Below are positions 1 to 9,392 of a stretch of 64,000 bases of DNA, piece after piece. The notes under the pieces were generated by a model. The model made no database searches, was not told where the DNA came from, and saw nothing but the letters and a program-made list of their open reading frames with translations. Each line of letters begins with the position of its first letter. The stretch's first letter is position 1. Position numbers and translations under genes: made by a program. Source of the DNA: Sphingomonadales bacterium (GTDB taxonomy: Bacteria; Pseudomonadota; Alphaproteobacteria; Sphingomonadales; Sphingomonadaceae); the NCBI GenBank assembly GCA_013297725.1, contig JAAFIB010000004.1, positions 22,955-86,954 of the forward strand, written 5' to 3'.

Positions 1-490
1 GCGCCCTGCCTTTGCTTGCATGCAGCGCACAGAGTTTTTCGATGAGTTCAGCGCGTGAGACTTTCTTGACCGGCTTCATATCAATGGCTAGAAATTGCAG
101 ATGATAGCTGCGAGTTGCGCCTTTGGTACACTGGTTCATGATCGGGTTGCGATAGACAGAAAGTGCCTCAACCGGGCCGATGAGTGGCTGCACCTCGTCG
201 CGGATTACTTGCAGTGTTGTGACCATGTTCGACCAAAGCGTTTTGGGCGGGACGTCATACGGTTCAGCGTCACATTTGCGCCATTGGGTGTCACTTCGTA
301 GAAGTTGGCGGATCGGGATGACTTCTTCTACGCTTTGGCTGCTCAGATAGTTCTGCAACGCCGCCGCTTCGGCTTTATTGGCACCTTGTTGTCGCCATTG
401 TTCGAAACGCTCGCTATCCCCGCCCAGGTTTTCGCCGTTACAGGCAGCCAGCAAAGCTAGTGTTGATAGAATAGCGACATTAAGGCGCAT
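1..490 (-). CDS. M15A-type peptidase-like lipoprotein, 3' end beyond the window
   Basis: The frame opens at an ATG at 490 and stays open to the window edge, so the C-terminus is missing. The N-terminus is a short hydrophobic signal ending in a lipobox (LLAAC), so it is probably an outer-membrane or periplasmic lipoprotein. Around residues 110-137 the pattern SVYRNP..N...GATRSYHLQFLAIDM matches the peptidase M15A / D-Ala-D-Ala carboxypeptidase-like fold, with the S-x-H and downstream D of the zinc site. Such proteins act on peptidoglycan peptides or are inactive relatives. It starts 4 nt after the cytochrome gene stop, so it is probably the third gene of that operon. The fold assignment is fairly secure; enzymatic activity is inferred. 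Confidence 0.7.
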   Translation of the reverse strand, partial: MRLNVAILSTLALLAACNGENLGGDSERFEQWRQQGANKAEAAALQNYLSSQSVEEVIPIRQLLRSDTQWRKCDAEPYDVPPKTLWSNMVTTLQVIRDEVQPLIGPVEALSVYRNPIMNQCTKGATRSYHLQFLAIDMKPVKKVSRAELIEKLCALHASKGRA

Positions 491-494
491 GGTT

Positions 495-1409
495 TCAGCG
501 CGTATTTCCCGCAGCAGCGATTTTAAAATTCGCGGGATTATAAAGCGATTGTTGCTCTGTCTGCCTAAGGATATCAGCGACATCGTCATCAAAGCGCAGT
601 TTCCAATCAGCGACAGCTTTGCCAAAATCTTCAGGAGAACCCCGGTGCACCATCAGCCGGGCCAAACTGCGAGACTTGTTCAGCAGTAAGGATCGTTGGC
701 GCTTGAAACGCGATCCTGTGTAACGCTCTGATATCAAGGCCAGTTGATGTCGCGCCGCTGCCAGTAGCAATTCTGTGCTCACCCAGTCGCCGGTATCCGC
801 CATATTTTCGGCGCCCGTCAACGCGCCTTTAAGCATAAAGAGCTGATCGGATAATTTGCGCGGGTTTGTTACCTTGTCCTCATCCACATACGCGCAGCCG
901 TTAATTCCGCGGACATAGGCGGCCAATATCTTTAATGTGGCGGATTGGGGTTCATTCCCGCCAAACTCATTGACGATCAAGTTGCGGATGAAGGTTTCTA
1001 GCGCCTCTGAATCCCTGGGTATTTTGCCCGGCTTTGCAAGATCAGGGATCACCACCGGATCAAATTTTCCGTTACCACGCGCGGCGCTAAAGAAACTGCT
1101 GGTGACGTCTGCGGTTCCCGGCTGGTCCGACACACCCCGCATAAAGAAATGCGTATTACCTCTGCCATTCACATGACAACTGGCGCAGTTAAGTCCGGCC
1201 TTTGCAGCCTGTCCGCCCAGAAGGGCAGGGCTGTTGAACAAGGCTTGTCCGGCTAGCACGTTAGCTTCCTCTGGCAACGGATAGAACATGCAAACCTGCG
1301 GCTGGCTGGATAAAGCCTCCAGCTCTGCTCCGGTTGCGGTCCAGCGCAATAATTCCAGCTGCTGAAGTGCTGCTGCAGAAACAACGGCACTCCCAAAGAA
1401 TAGCAGCAA
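495..1409 (-). CDS. Exported c-type cytochrome, CcpA/MauG-like half
   Basis: A 304-residue protein with an N-terminal hydrophobic export segment. A single heme-attachment motif, CASCH, lies about one third in, within a stretch (ALFNSPALLGGQ...GLNCASCHVNGRG) that resembles the heme domains of di-heme cytochrome c peroxidases. Only one CXXCH is present, so it is not a complete di-heme peroxidase. The C-terminal part has no motif I recognise. It starts 8 nt after the TPR gene stop and ends 4 nt before the M15-like gene, which implies one transcript. The heme would be attached by the Ccm system encoded at 38-43 kb. Electron-transfer or sensing role is inferred only. Confidence 0.75.
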   Translation of the reverse strand: MLLFFGSAVVSAAALQQLELLRWTATGAELEALSSQPQVCMFYPLPEEANVLAGQALFNSPALLGGQAAKAGLNCASCHVNGRGNTHFFMRGVSDQPGTADVTSSFFSAARGNGKFDPVVIPDLAKPGKIPRDSEALETFIRNLIVNEFGGNEPQSATLKILAAYVRGINGCAYVDEDKVTNPRKLSDQLFMLKGALTGAENMADTGDWVSTELLLAAARHQLALISERYTGSRFKRQRSLLLNKSRSLARLMVHRGSPEDFGKAVADWKLRFDDDVADILRQTEQQSLYNPANFKIAAAGNTR

Positions 1410-1417
1410 GGCTGCAC

Positions 1418-2368
1418 TCAGCTTGCGGATGGCGCTTTCTCCGTTATCCCCGCTTTTGTAATCAAACGCCGCAGCTCATCAGCCTCGTTACAGCCAAAGC
1501 CGCAAATCGCCTCAAGTTTTGCCAGATGCGACTTTGCGCCCGACACATCGCCGCGCTCCAGCTTTAACTCGCCATAATATTCCAGCGCACCCCGGTGTTT
1601 TGGCGATACTTGCAGCGCCGCTTGGTAATAGCCCTCTGCAATGTCAAAGCGTTCCAGCTTGCGATTGGCGAAACCCAGATAGGTCAGAATATCAGGATGC
1701 GGTCCGGCGGCCCAGCGCGCTTCGTTCAGGAACGTAATCGCGTCTTCGTACCGCTTTTCATTGATCAGGCTGACGGCGGTAACATAAGTTTCATCTGCCG
1801 CTTTGGCCTCGGCGATCTGGATGTCGGGAACAGCGATTGATGCTTGTTTCCCGCCCGATATCGCCGCCTCTACCTTTGCCACTGCATCGGCAAGCTTTGC
1901 TGCATCGGCACATTTGGCGGTATCGCATGTGCCCTTTTGCATTTTTAGCGCAGAGAGCTGCTCGCCCGCTTTCGCTGTTTGGCCAAGCTTTGCCTGCACA
2001 ATGCCCAGATCTCGCAGCGCCTCTATCATCTTGCCGTTATATTTTACTGCAAGCCCCAGCGACTTTGCCGCCTTTTTATTGTCGCCCATCCCCATATAGG
2101 ATGCGCCGAGCAAATACTGCGCCGCGGCATCTTTCGGCAACGCACCGACCACTTTTTTGAAATGGTTGACGGCTGCTTTATAGTCGCCGGCGCGATAGGC
2201 CGTTGTGCCCTTTTGATAATCCATTGCTGGATCATAGGCTTTGGCCGAAGTGCTTGGCGATCCACCGCCGCCACCACCACCGCCGCCTGCCGCAAAAACG
2301 GGCGTCAGCATTAATAGGCCAAGCGCTGCAGTAGATGCCAGCAACACGCGATTAGTTCTTTGCGTCAT
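1418..2368 (-). CDS. Periplasmic TPR-repeat protein with Gly-rich N-terminus
   Basis: The start is taken as the ATG at 2368, because GAGAGGAAAATACT precedes it as a ribosome-binding site and a typical signal peptide follows, ending in VFA-A. A run of nine or ten glycines comes directly after the cleavage site. Then two groups of TPR units follow (about residues 45-140 and 195-290), separated by a linker with the cysteine pair CDTAKC. A second cysteine pair, CGFGC, lies near the C-terminus. It is the first gene of the operon with the cytochrome and the M15-like lipoprotein, so it may scaffold a periplasmic complex. The exact role is unknown. Confidence 0.75.
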   Translation of the reverse strand: MTQRTNRVLLASTAALGLLMLTPVFAAGGGGGGGGGSPSTSAKAYDPAMDYQKGTTAYRAGDYKAAVNHFKKVVGALPKDAAAQYLLGASYMGMGDNKKAAKSLGLAVKYNGKMIEALRDLGIVQAKLGQTAKAGEQLSALKMQKGTCDTAKCADAAKLADAVAKVEAAISGGKQASIAVPDIQIAEAKAADETYVTAVSLINEKRYEDAITFLNEARWAAGPHPDILTYLGFANRKLERFDIAEGYYQAALQVSPKHRGALEYYGELKLERGDVSGAKSHLAKLEAICGFGCNEADELRRLITKAGITEKAPSAS

Positions 2369-2480
2369 AGTATTTTCCTCTCGCCCCCGAGATTGGCATA
2401 ACGTAGCATTGTTTTGATACACAGGCAAAGCACCATGATGCTGTTATTGCGTCGGCGTCCGCTCTGCGCCATCAGGCGAA

Positions 2481-3436
2481 ATGTTTTTGCGCCTTATCCC
2501 AGATCGATTTGTTCTGATGCTTTTGGGCGCAATTCTATTAGGCTGGCTGCTGCCTGTTCACGGACGAGGGCTAACAGTCGCGCAGAATGTCAGCTTCATA
2601 AGCATCTTTGCGCTGTTTTTTCTGCACGGATTGCGGTTGCCTCGCCAAGAAGTTGTGAAGGCGGCGAAGGCGATGAAGATGCAGAGCGCAATGCTTGGCT
2701 TTACCTTTATTGCGATGCCGCTTGCGGGAATTGCTTTGGCTTATGGGTTTGGTTGGATGTTGCCAGCAGGGTTGCTGACCGGGCTAATCTATTGCGCGAT
2801 GCTGCCCTCCACTGTGCAGTCGGCAATAAGCTATTCGTCATTGGCTGGCGGCAATGTCGCGGCTTCGGTCGTCGGGGCTGCGGTGTCCAATCTGGCCGGG
2901 ATTATCCTGACGCCTTTGCTGGTCGCGCTGGGCATTGGTGCAGCATCCGGTGTCGAGATTGGCGGCGATACCATATTGCGCATTGCCACGATGTTGTTGT
3001 TGCCGTTCGCTTTGGGGCAGGCGGTGCAAACATGGTTGGGCGAATGGGCGCTGCGGCAAAAAGCGATGCTCTCTTTCTTTGACCGTCAGGTGATCTTGAT
3101 TGCAGTCTATGTCGCCTTTGCAGGGGCTGTCAGCTCGGGGAATCTCTCTGTGTTGGATGGTCGTGACCTGCTGGTTTTAAGCGTAGTTTTGGCTTTGCTG
3201 CTGGCGTTCGCATTCGCCGGTGCATGGGGCTTTGGTGAGGTACTAAGATTGGATCGCGCCGACCGGATCAGTCTGGTCTTTGCTAGCGCGCATAAAAGCA
3301 TTGCGACCGGGGCACCGATGGCGGCGATCTTGTTTGGCAGTGCTGCTGGTCTAATCCTGTTGCCCGCATCCTGTATCACATGGCGCAGTTGATTATATCC
3401 GCACCGATTGCCGCACGGCTTGCTAAAGGCTCCTAA
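2481..3436 (+). pseudogene. Bile acid:sodium symporter family transporter (YfeH-like), apparent frameshift near 3363
   Basis: Eight to nine hydrophobic helices with the SBF-family look (LPSTVQSAISYSSLAGGNVAASVVGAAVSN-type segment near residues 108-137). The original frame ends early at 3392 after LILLPASCITWRS. Directly after the CCC at 3363-3365, the next frame reads ILYHMAQLIISAPIAARLAKG and stops at 3436, which is the ending expected for this family. Adding one base at the C-run would restore a 318-residue protein. This is either a sequencing or assembly error in a short C-run or a recent inactivation affecting only the last helix. The restored end overlaps the convergent permease gene by 14 bp. 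Confidence 0.75.
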
Positions 3437-5942
3437 GCGCCGCTGCTGGTCTGGCTGCCAATATCGGCAGCGAGCCGACTATACCGAGGGCAAAGGTCAG
3501 ACCCGCACCGCCAACCAAAGTAATCGCCAGCACAACCGGATCGGGTGCGAAGGTGAAGTCGAAAATCTGCACGATAACATACCAAGCTGCCCCCATTCCA
3601 AGCAGCAATGCGAGCAGCCCTAGAATAACCGCCAGCACGCCATATTCCATAGCTTGTGCTGCCAATATCTGGCGGCGGGTTGCACCCAAAAGTTTCATGA
3701 TCACGCTGTCGTAAATCCGGGACTGCCGCGCGGCGGCTATCGCCCCGACCAAAACGGCGATACCTGCAAGAATGGCAATCGAGGCCGCCGCTGCAATCGC
3801 TTGCGCCATTTGCGTCAGCAATGTTGACACTTGGCCGACGACTTCGCCAACTTCGATTAGCGAAGAAGACGGAAAAGCAGGCGGGATTTTTTTGGCGAGA
3901 ACGCGTTCAGCCGTTTTGCTGACTGTCAGCGTTGCAACCATATTATGTGGAGCCGCATAAAATGACCCGGGCGAAAATACCAACGCATAATTCAACCCGA
4001 AATTCTCCCATTTCACTTCGCGCAGAGCAGCGATTTTTGCCTGCACTTCAACGCCCAACACATTGACTGTTATTGTATCGCCAACCTTTATGTTCAGGGA
4101 TTCTGCAACACGTTGATCTAGCGAAACCAATGGTGGCCCTTTGTAATCTGCGGCCCACCATTTGCCGGAAATTACTTCACTGCCTTCTGGCACGATACCG
4201 CTATAGGTAAGGCCGCGATCCCCGCGCAGTACCCATGCGCCCTCTGGCAGTTCGGCCAATTGATCAACGCGTTGGCCGCCAAATTCGGTTATTGTGCCGC
4301 GCAGCGCCGGGATCAGATTGACCTGCGCCTTTGGGTCAGCCGCAGTGACCATGTTGCCAAATTCAGCCGCGCGTTCACGCGGGATGTCGAGCACGAAAAA
4401 GCTGGGCGCGCGTTCGGGGACTTGCCGGCTGATTTCATTGTTGATGCTGGTCTGGATCGCCGCCAGCGTGACGAACAGCGTCAGGCCAAGGCCTAACGCG
4501 ACCACCAATGCCTGTGTGTGCGATCCGGGTCGGTGCAGGTTGGCTAGCGCAAGCCGCGGCAGCGGCGCGGTCGGGCGGGGCAGGCGCATCGCAATCCAGC
4601 GCATTCCCCACGCTATTCCTGCAAGCAGCAACAGTAACCCGAATGCCGCGCCGATGAAGATCAGCGAAAACAACGGTTCCCGCGCTGTGGCAACGGCAAG
4701 CGCAACGATGGCGCCGATGGCTGCTGTTACCCAGATTATCGTTTGGCGATCCGCACGGCTGCTGCGTTCGACAACGGCGCGGAATAATCCGGCGGCGGGG
4801 ACTGTGCGGGCGCGTGCCAATGGCGGCAAAGCAAAGGCGATGGCGATGAGCAAGCCGTAAGCAGCACTTGCCACTAGCGGGATCGGGTATAGCGCAAAGC
4901 CGGGGGCGACGGGCAGCACATCGCCCGCGATCCAGCCAATAGCTTGCGGCATTACGCTGCCCACCGCGAGGCCAAGGATAATGGCGAATGCTGCAACGGT
5001 CAGGATTTGCATCATATAAATGCGGAAAATAACGCGGCTATCGGCGCCGTTGACTTTGAGCGTCGCGATGCTGGCGCGCTTACTTTCAAGGTAACTGCCC
5101 ACGCCATTGCCGACGCCAATGCCGGCGATGACCAGCGAGGCTAGGCCGACAAGCGTGAGGAATTGCCCCATGCGTTCGATAAAGCGCCGTGTCCCAGGCG
5201 CGCCGTTGGACCGGTCAGTGATTTCCCAACCTCCGCTGGGGAAGGCAGCTTCGAGACGTTTTGCGACGGCAGCGGGGTCTTGGTCTGCGCGCAGTTTGAT
5301 GCGGTATTTGGACTCGAACATGCTGCCAGGCTGGATGAGGCCGGTCGACTTTAGCTGTCCAAGCCGGATGATCGCTACAGGGCCAACGGTAAAGCCTTCA
5401 CCGAGGCGGTCGGGTTCGTTTTTGATGATGCCGGTGGCTGTGAATGTAGCTTCGCCAAAGCGGATTTGCGGCGCGCGATTGTTGACATCGAGGTTTAGGC
5501 GATCTGCCAATGATGATGCGATTAGTATCGTATTTTGTGGAGGTGCTCTGAACATGACCTTCGTCGGCTCTACGTCCAGTTTGCCGTATAACGGATAAGT
5601 ACCGTCAACCGCCTTCAGTTCAGCAAGAACGCTGTCATTGTCGGCGCGACCAATAGCCATCGCCCGCATCCGCACAGTTTCGGATAGCGCGCCTTCCTTG
5701 CGAAACGCTGCCTTCTCTGCCTCGGTCGCCTCGCGCTGTGCTATGCTGATCTGGATATCACCGCCCAAGATAGTCTGCCCGCGCCGCGATAGTTCATCCG
5801 CGATCCCGGCGGTCAAACTGCCGATTGCCGCCAGCGTGGCGACGCCCAGAAACAGGCACACCGCAAGCAAGCGCAAGCCCCTGATCCGTGCCGACAGGTC
5901 ACGTCTTGATATGCGCCAAATTGCAGCGAGGGAGAGGGTCAA
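3423..5942 (-). CDS. FtsX-family ABC transporter permease, YbbP-like
   Basis: An 839-residue protein with one N-terminal helix, a large periplasmic domain, then two FtsX-type bundles (about residues 260-500 and 700-830), the duplicated layout of YbbP-type permeases. Such proteins work with a YbbA ATPase in lipid or lipoprotein export or in coupling to envelope hydrolases. The TTG start at 5942 overlaps the ATPase stop by 4 nt (TTGA), so the two are translationally coupled. The arylesterase next door (TesA/YbbC-like neighbourhood) repeats the known E. coli ybbA-ybbP-tesA context, which supports the assignment. Confidence 0.85.
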   Translation of the reverse strand: MTLSLAAIWRISRRDLSARIRGLRLLAVCLFLGVATLAAIGSLTAGIADELSRRGQTILGGDIQISIAQREATEAEKAAFRKEGALSETVRMRAMAIGRADNDSVLAELKAVDGTYPLYGKLDVEPTKVMFRAPPQNTILIASSLADRLNLDVNNRAPQIRFGEATFTATGIIKNEPDRLGEGFTVGPVAIIRLGQLKSTGLIQPGSMFESKYRIKLRADQDPAAVAKRLEAAFPSGGWEITDRSNGAPGTRRFIERMGQFLTLVGLASLVIAGIGVGNGVGSYLESKRASIATLKVNGADSRVIFRIYMMQILTVAAFAIILGLAVGSVMPQAIGWIAGDVLPVAPGFALYPIPLVASAAYGLLIAIAFALPPLARARTVPAAGLFRAVVERSSRADRQTIIWVTAAIGAIVALAVATAREPLFSLIFIGAAFGLLLLLAGIAWGMRWIAMRLPRPTAPLPRLALANLHRPGSHTQALVVALGLGLTLFVTLAAIQTSINNEISRQVPERAPSFFVLDIPRERAAEFGNMVTAADPKAQVNLIPALRGTITEFGGQRVDQLAELPEGAWVLRGDRGLTYSGIVPEGSEVISGKWWAADYKGPPLVSLDQRVAESLNIKVGDTITVNVLGVEVQAKIAALREVKWENFGLNYALVFSPGSFYAAPHNMVATLTVSKTAERVLAKKIPPAFPSSSLIEVGEVVGQVSTLLTQMAQAIAAAASIAILAGIAVLVGAIAAARQSRIYDSVIMKLLGATRRQILAAQAMEYGVLAVILGLLALLLGMGAAWYVIVQIFDFTFAPDPVVLAITLVGGAGLTFALGIVGSLPILAARPAAALRSL

Positions 5943-6610
5943 GCTACGCTCTCCACCACCAAACCATCTTGCATCGCAATCACCCGGTCACATTTGCGCG
6001 CGAGTTCTGGATCGTGCGTGATAATCAATAATGTCGCGCCAAGCGCGGCGCGGCGTTCAAACAACAGGTCGATGATCGAGCCGCCAGTCGCGCCGTCCAG
6101 ATTACCCGTTGGTTCATCGGCAAAGATGATTTTGGGTGCCGCCGCCATGGCGCGCGCAATCGCCACACGCTGTTGCTCGCCGCCCGATAATTGCGATGGA
6201 TAATGCGTCAGCCGGTGGCCAAGGCCAACTGCCTCCAATTCCGCCGCCGCGCAACCAAACGGATCAGCGATCCCCGCCAATTCAATCGGCACAGCAACAT
6301 TTTCCAGTGCAGTCATCGTTGGCAACAGGTGGAATGCCTGCAACACAATGCCGATCCGTCCGCGCCGCGCCCGTGCCAGCGCGTCTTCGTCAAGCTGCGT
6401 AAAGTTAAGGCCATCAACCTCAACCGAACCGCCAGTTGCGCGTTCCAATCCCGCCAGCACCGCCATCAGCGAGCTTTTGCCTGATCCCGATGGCCCCAGC
6501 AAAGCGACGCTTTTGCCATAAGGCACATCCAGATCGACGCCGCGCAGAATTTCGACTGCTGCTTCGCCAGAACCAAGGGTGAGGGTGACATTGGCCGCGC
6601 GAATTGCCAT
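5939..6610 (-). CDS. ABC transporter ATP-binding protein, YbbA-like
   Basis: A 223-residue ATPase of the LolD/YbbA/MacB class. Visible motifs are Walker A GPSGSGKSS, signature LSGGEQQR, Walker B IIFADEPTGNLDG and the H-loop ITHD. The ATG at 6610 (MAIRAANVTL) is preferred over the TTG at 6640 because the added N-terminal residues are not typical of the family. It is the partner of the FtsX-like permease that overlaps its stop. It is divergent from the arylesterase gene, and the two starts are about 46 bp apart, so the promoters must be closely packed. Confidence 0.88.
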   Translation of the reverse strand: MAIRAANVTLTLGSGEAAVEILRGVDLDVPYGKSVALLGPSGSGKSSLMAVLAGLERATGGSVEVDGLNFTQLDEDALARARRGRIGIVLQAFHLLPTMTALENVAVPIELAGIADPFGCAAAELEAVGLGHRLTHYPSQLSGGEQQRVAIARAMAAAPKIIFADEPTGNLDGATGGSIIDLLFERRAALGATLLIITHDPELARKCDRVIAMQDGLVVESVA

Positions 6611-6656
6611 ATCCGCTTTATTGCCTAGGGGAGCGTGCAAGGAAGGAACCTTATTC

Positions 6657-7343
6657 TTGAGAAATCTGATCGTATATGGGGTAGCAGCGCTGCTAATCCA
6701 AGGGCTAAGCGCATGCGGGCAAACACCGGTTGCTGATGCGCCGCCGAAAGCGGCAAAGGCAGAAGCATCAGCGGATTATGGTAGCTTAGTCGTGGCCTTT
6801 GGCGACAGCCTTTACGCAGGCTATCGGCTTGGCCCCAATGAAGGTCTGGCACCGCAATTACAGGCTGCATTACAGGCCAAAGGCATAAAGGCCCGCGTCC
6901 ACGGAGCAGGCGTTTCTGGCGATACCAGTGCGGCTGGCAAAGCGCGGCTGAACTTTGTGCTCGATAATCTGGATCGCAAGCCCGATGTCGTGGTGCTTGG
7001 CCTTGGCGGCAATGATATGCTGCGCGGGATAAAGCCCACCGAAACAAGGGCCAATATCGCGGCGATGGTTGCTGAACTGGATAAGCGCGGCATTGATGTT
7101 GTGTTGACGGGCATGCTCGCTGCGCCGAATTTGGGGGCGGATTACGCAAAAGGCTTCAACCCGATCTTTCCCGCGCTGGCAAAGCAATATGACGCCCCGT
7201 TGCTGCCGTTTTTCCTTGAAGGCGTGATGACGGATAAGGCACTGATGCTGGACGATGGCATCCACCCCAATGCAAAGGGGATAACGAAGGTCGTGGAAAA
7301 GCTTAGCCCCTTGGTCGAACGCGAACTGAAAGACGCGCGCTAG
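6657..7343 (+). CDS. GDSL arylesterase / lysophospholipase L1-like lipoprotein (TesA-like)
   Basis: The SGNH-hydrolase blocks are clear: block I AFGDSLYAGYRLG, block III LGGNDMLRG and block V DGIHPNAKG, giving the catalytic Ser and the Asp-His pair. I place the start at the TTG at 6657 because AAGGAAGG lies 10 nt upstream and a lipoprotein signal with lipobox LSAC follows. This gives 228 residues. It probably hydrolyses acyl esters in the periplasm. It is divergent from the YbbA/YbbP-like exporter, the same association seen in many proteobacteria. Confidence 0.87.
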   Translation: MRNLIVYGVAALLIQGLSACGQTPVADAPPKAAKAEASADYGSLVVAFGDSLYAGYRLGPNEGLAPQLQAALQAKGIKARVHGAGVSGDTSAAGKARLNFVLDNLDRKPDVVVLGLGGNDMLRGIKPTETRANIAAMVAELDKRGIDVVLTGMLAAPNLGADYAKGFNPIFPALAKQYDAPLLPFFLEGVMTDKALMLDDGIHPNAKGITKVVEKLSPLVERELKDAR

Positions 7344-7445
7344 CACTGTATTAAAAAAATAACACACCTTCACCGGATTCGCTTGAATTTGGCGTTCTTG
7401 CGCTCCATCTTGCTAATCAATGATTGAACTACAGGAGGATCGCGC

Positions 7446-8654
7446 ATGTCGACCGAAACGCTGACTGCCACTGAAACCGAGTTGAAATTGACGCCGCCTG
7501 ATCCGGTGCCGGTGATCGCGGCTGAACGCGCGGCGGGGCTGGTTCCTGTATCCGACGATGTGCAGACAAAGCTGCAGGAAAAGGTTGAGGGGTATATCAA
7601 CGATCTGTTGGCGCAGGACGTCAACAGCCCGGAATTTGGCCAGCGTGTCGATCAATTGACCAGCATGGGCCGCAAGGAAATTATGGAGGCCGCAGGCCAA
7701 TCCAACCGTTTCCTTGACCGCCCGATCCGCCAGATGGATGACCAATCAGGCGTCGGCGCAGACCTTGCCGAATTACGCCGCACCGTTGAGGATTTGGACC
7801 CTTCAAAAAAGGGCAATCTGATGACCAAGCAAAAGCTGTTTGGCATCATTCCGTTCGGCAACAAACTGCGGAACTATTTCGACAGCTATCAAAGCTCGCA
7901 GGGCCATATCAGCGGTATTCTTGGCCGGCTTGCCAATGGCAAAGACGAATTGCTGATGGATAATGCTGCGATTGATGTTGAGCGGCAGAACCTTTGGAAA
8001 GCCATGGGTAAGCTGGAACAGATGATCGTCATTTCAAAGCAACTCGACGGTCGGCTTGAGGAGAAATCTGCGGAGTTGGAGCTATCTGATCCTGCCAAAG
8101 CGAAGGCGCTGAAAGAAACTGCGTTGTTCTATGTGCGGCAACGGCATCAGGATTTGCTGACGCAAATGGCTGTGACTGTGCAGGGCTATCTGGCGCTTGA
8201 TCTGGTCAAGAAAAACAATGTCGAACTGGTCAAGGGCGTTGATCGCGCCTCGACCACTACCGTTGGTGCGCTGCGCACTGCGGTGACAGTGGCGCAGGCG
8301 ATGTCGAACCAGAAACTGGTGCTTGACCAGATTACCGCGCTGAACACGACAACGGCTGGCATCATCGACGGCACCGGCAAAATGCTGCGCGAAAACACTG
8401 CGCGTATTCACGAACAGGCAGTGACTGCGGCAATCCCGCTGGAAACGCTGCAACGTGCGTTTCAGAACATCTATGACACAATGGACGCTATCGATACGTT
8501 TAAGCTGAAGGCGCTGGATAGTATGAAAGCAACCAGCGTCGCGTTGGAGGCCGAAGTGCATAAGTCAAAAGGCTATATCGCGCGGGCAGAGGGACAGGCA
8601 CAGGCCTTGAAATCGGCACAAGAGCCCGGTCTTTTGAGCGCGTTGGAGGGTTGA
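7446..8654 (+). CDS. TelA-family (toxic anion resistance) protein
   Basis: A 402-residue, mainly helical soluble protein matching the TelA family pattern, including the segment KLFGIIPFGNKLRNYFDSYQSS-like around residues 132-155 and the NTTTAGIIDGTGKML stretch near residue 300. The ATG at 7446 follows ACAGGAGGATCGCGC, a strong ribosome-binding site. TelA homologues are linked to tellurite, colicin or other envelope stress resistance, though the biochemical role is not settled. The next gene starts 4 nt downstream and is XpaC-like, the pairing seen in other bacteria. Confidence 0.88.
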   Translation: MSTETLTATETELKLTPPDPVPVIAAERAAGLVPVSDDVQTKLQEKVEGYINDLLAQDVNSPEFGQRVDQLTSMGRKEIMEAAGQSNRFLDRPIRQMDDQSGVGADLAELRRTVEDLDPSKKGNLMTKQKLFGIIPFGNKLRNYFDSYQSSQGHISGILGRLANGKDELLMDNAAIDVERQNLWKAMGKLEQMIVISKQLDGRLEEKSAELELSDPAKAKALKETALFYVRQRHQDLLTQMAVTVQGYLALDLVKKNNVELVKGVDRASTTTVGALRTAVTVAQAMSNQKLVLDQITALNTTTAGIIDGTGKMLRENTARIHEQAVTAAIPLETLQRAFQNIYDTMDAIDTFKLKALDSMKATSVALEAEVHKSKGYIARAEGQAQALKSAQEPGLLSALEG

Positions 8655-8657
8655 TTT

Positions 8658-9377
8658 TTGGGTTCTCCTGCCACGCAATCCGACGAAATCCTATCCAGCG
8701 CTAGTCGTTCGCTGCGCAACGTCCGCATGGGTCCGCCCATCGGTACAAAGTCGCGCGCGCTGCGCCGGGCGCATTTCTATGGCAAAGTCGCACGCGCGGC
8801 GGTGGCTGTGGGCGTGTTGCTTGTGGGGGCGGGTATCGTTGGCGCAATTATCGATGGCATCGGTTTTTGGGGCGTAATGGTCACAGGCATTTTGGGCACA
8901 GCAGCGGCGTATGTGTTGATGCGCTATCCAGAAATGCCGATGCCGACGACAGAATCCTTGCGGCAGACCGACCTTGGCACTTTGGCGGGTAAAACCGAAA
9001 TCTGGTTGGAGGCACAGCGCCCTATGCTGCCAGCGCCTGCGATCAGCATCGTTCAGGATATCGGTGTCCGGCTGGATCAGCTTGCACCGCAGTTACAGAC
9101 GTTGAACGAAAATGATCCGGCATCACGCGAAGTGCGCAAGCTGGTTGGCGAACATCTGCCCGAGCTGATCAACGGTTATAAACGCATTCCGGAATCGCTG
9201 CGGCGCCAGGATAATTCTGGCAAGACACCAGAGCAGCAGTTGATCGACGGCCTGCAGCGTATCGACCGCGAAATCGAAACGATGACTGGTCAGATATCGC
9301 GCGGCGAGCTGGATAAGCTGGCAACGCGCGAACGCTTTTTAGAAATCCGCTATGACGGGGCAGGCGATAAGATTTAG
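8658..9377 (+). CDS. XpaC-like membrane-anchored partner of TelA
   Basis: The start is a TTG at 8658, supported by GGAGGG about 8 nt upstream inside the end of the TelA gene; no ATG gives the full domain. Two adjacent hydrophobic helices lie at about residues 50-95, followed by a soluble helical domain of about 130 residues. The size, membrane anchor and position directly after TelA fit the XpaC (5-bromo-4-chloroindolyl phosphate hydrolysis protein) family, but I see no diagnostic catalytic motif. It converges with the DsbA-like gene, with only 15 nt between the stops. Confidence 0.6.
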   Translation: MGSPATQSDEILSSASRSLRNVRMGPPIGTKSRALRRAHFYGKVARAAVAVGVLLVGAGIVGAIIDGIGFWGVMVTGILGTAAAYVLMRYPEMPMPTTESLRQTDLGTLAGKTEIWLEAQRPMLPAPAISIVQDIGVRLDQLAPQLQTLNENDPASREVRKLVGEHLPELINGYKRIPESLRRQDNSGKTPEQQLIDGLQRIDREIETMTGQISRGELDKLATRERFLEIRYDGAGDKI

Positions 9378-9392
9378 GGTAATCCCGATAAG

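Noticed and set aside
2414..3082. 222-codon frame overlapping the SBF transporter
   Set aside because: A frame shadow of the transporter, with irregular Cys/Arg-rich content and no domain.
3355..3400. Programmed ribosomal frameshift in the SBF transporter
   Set aside because: No slippery heptamer or downstream pseudoknot is evident. A single-base loss in a C-run is simpler.
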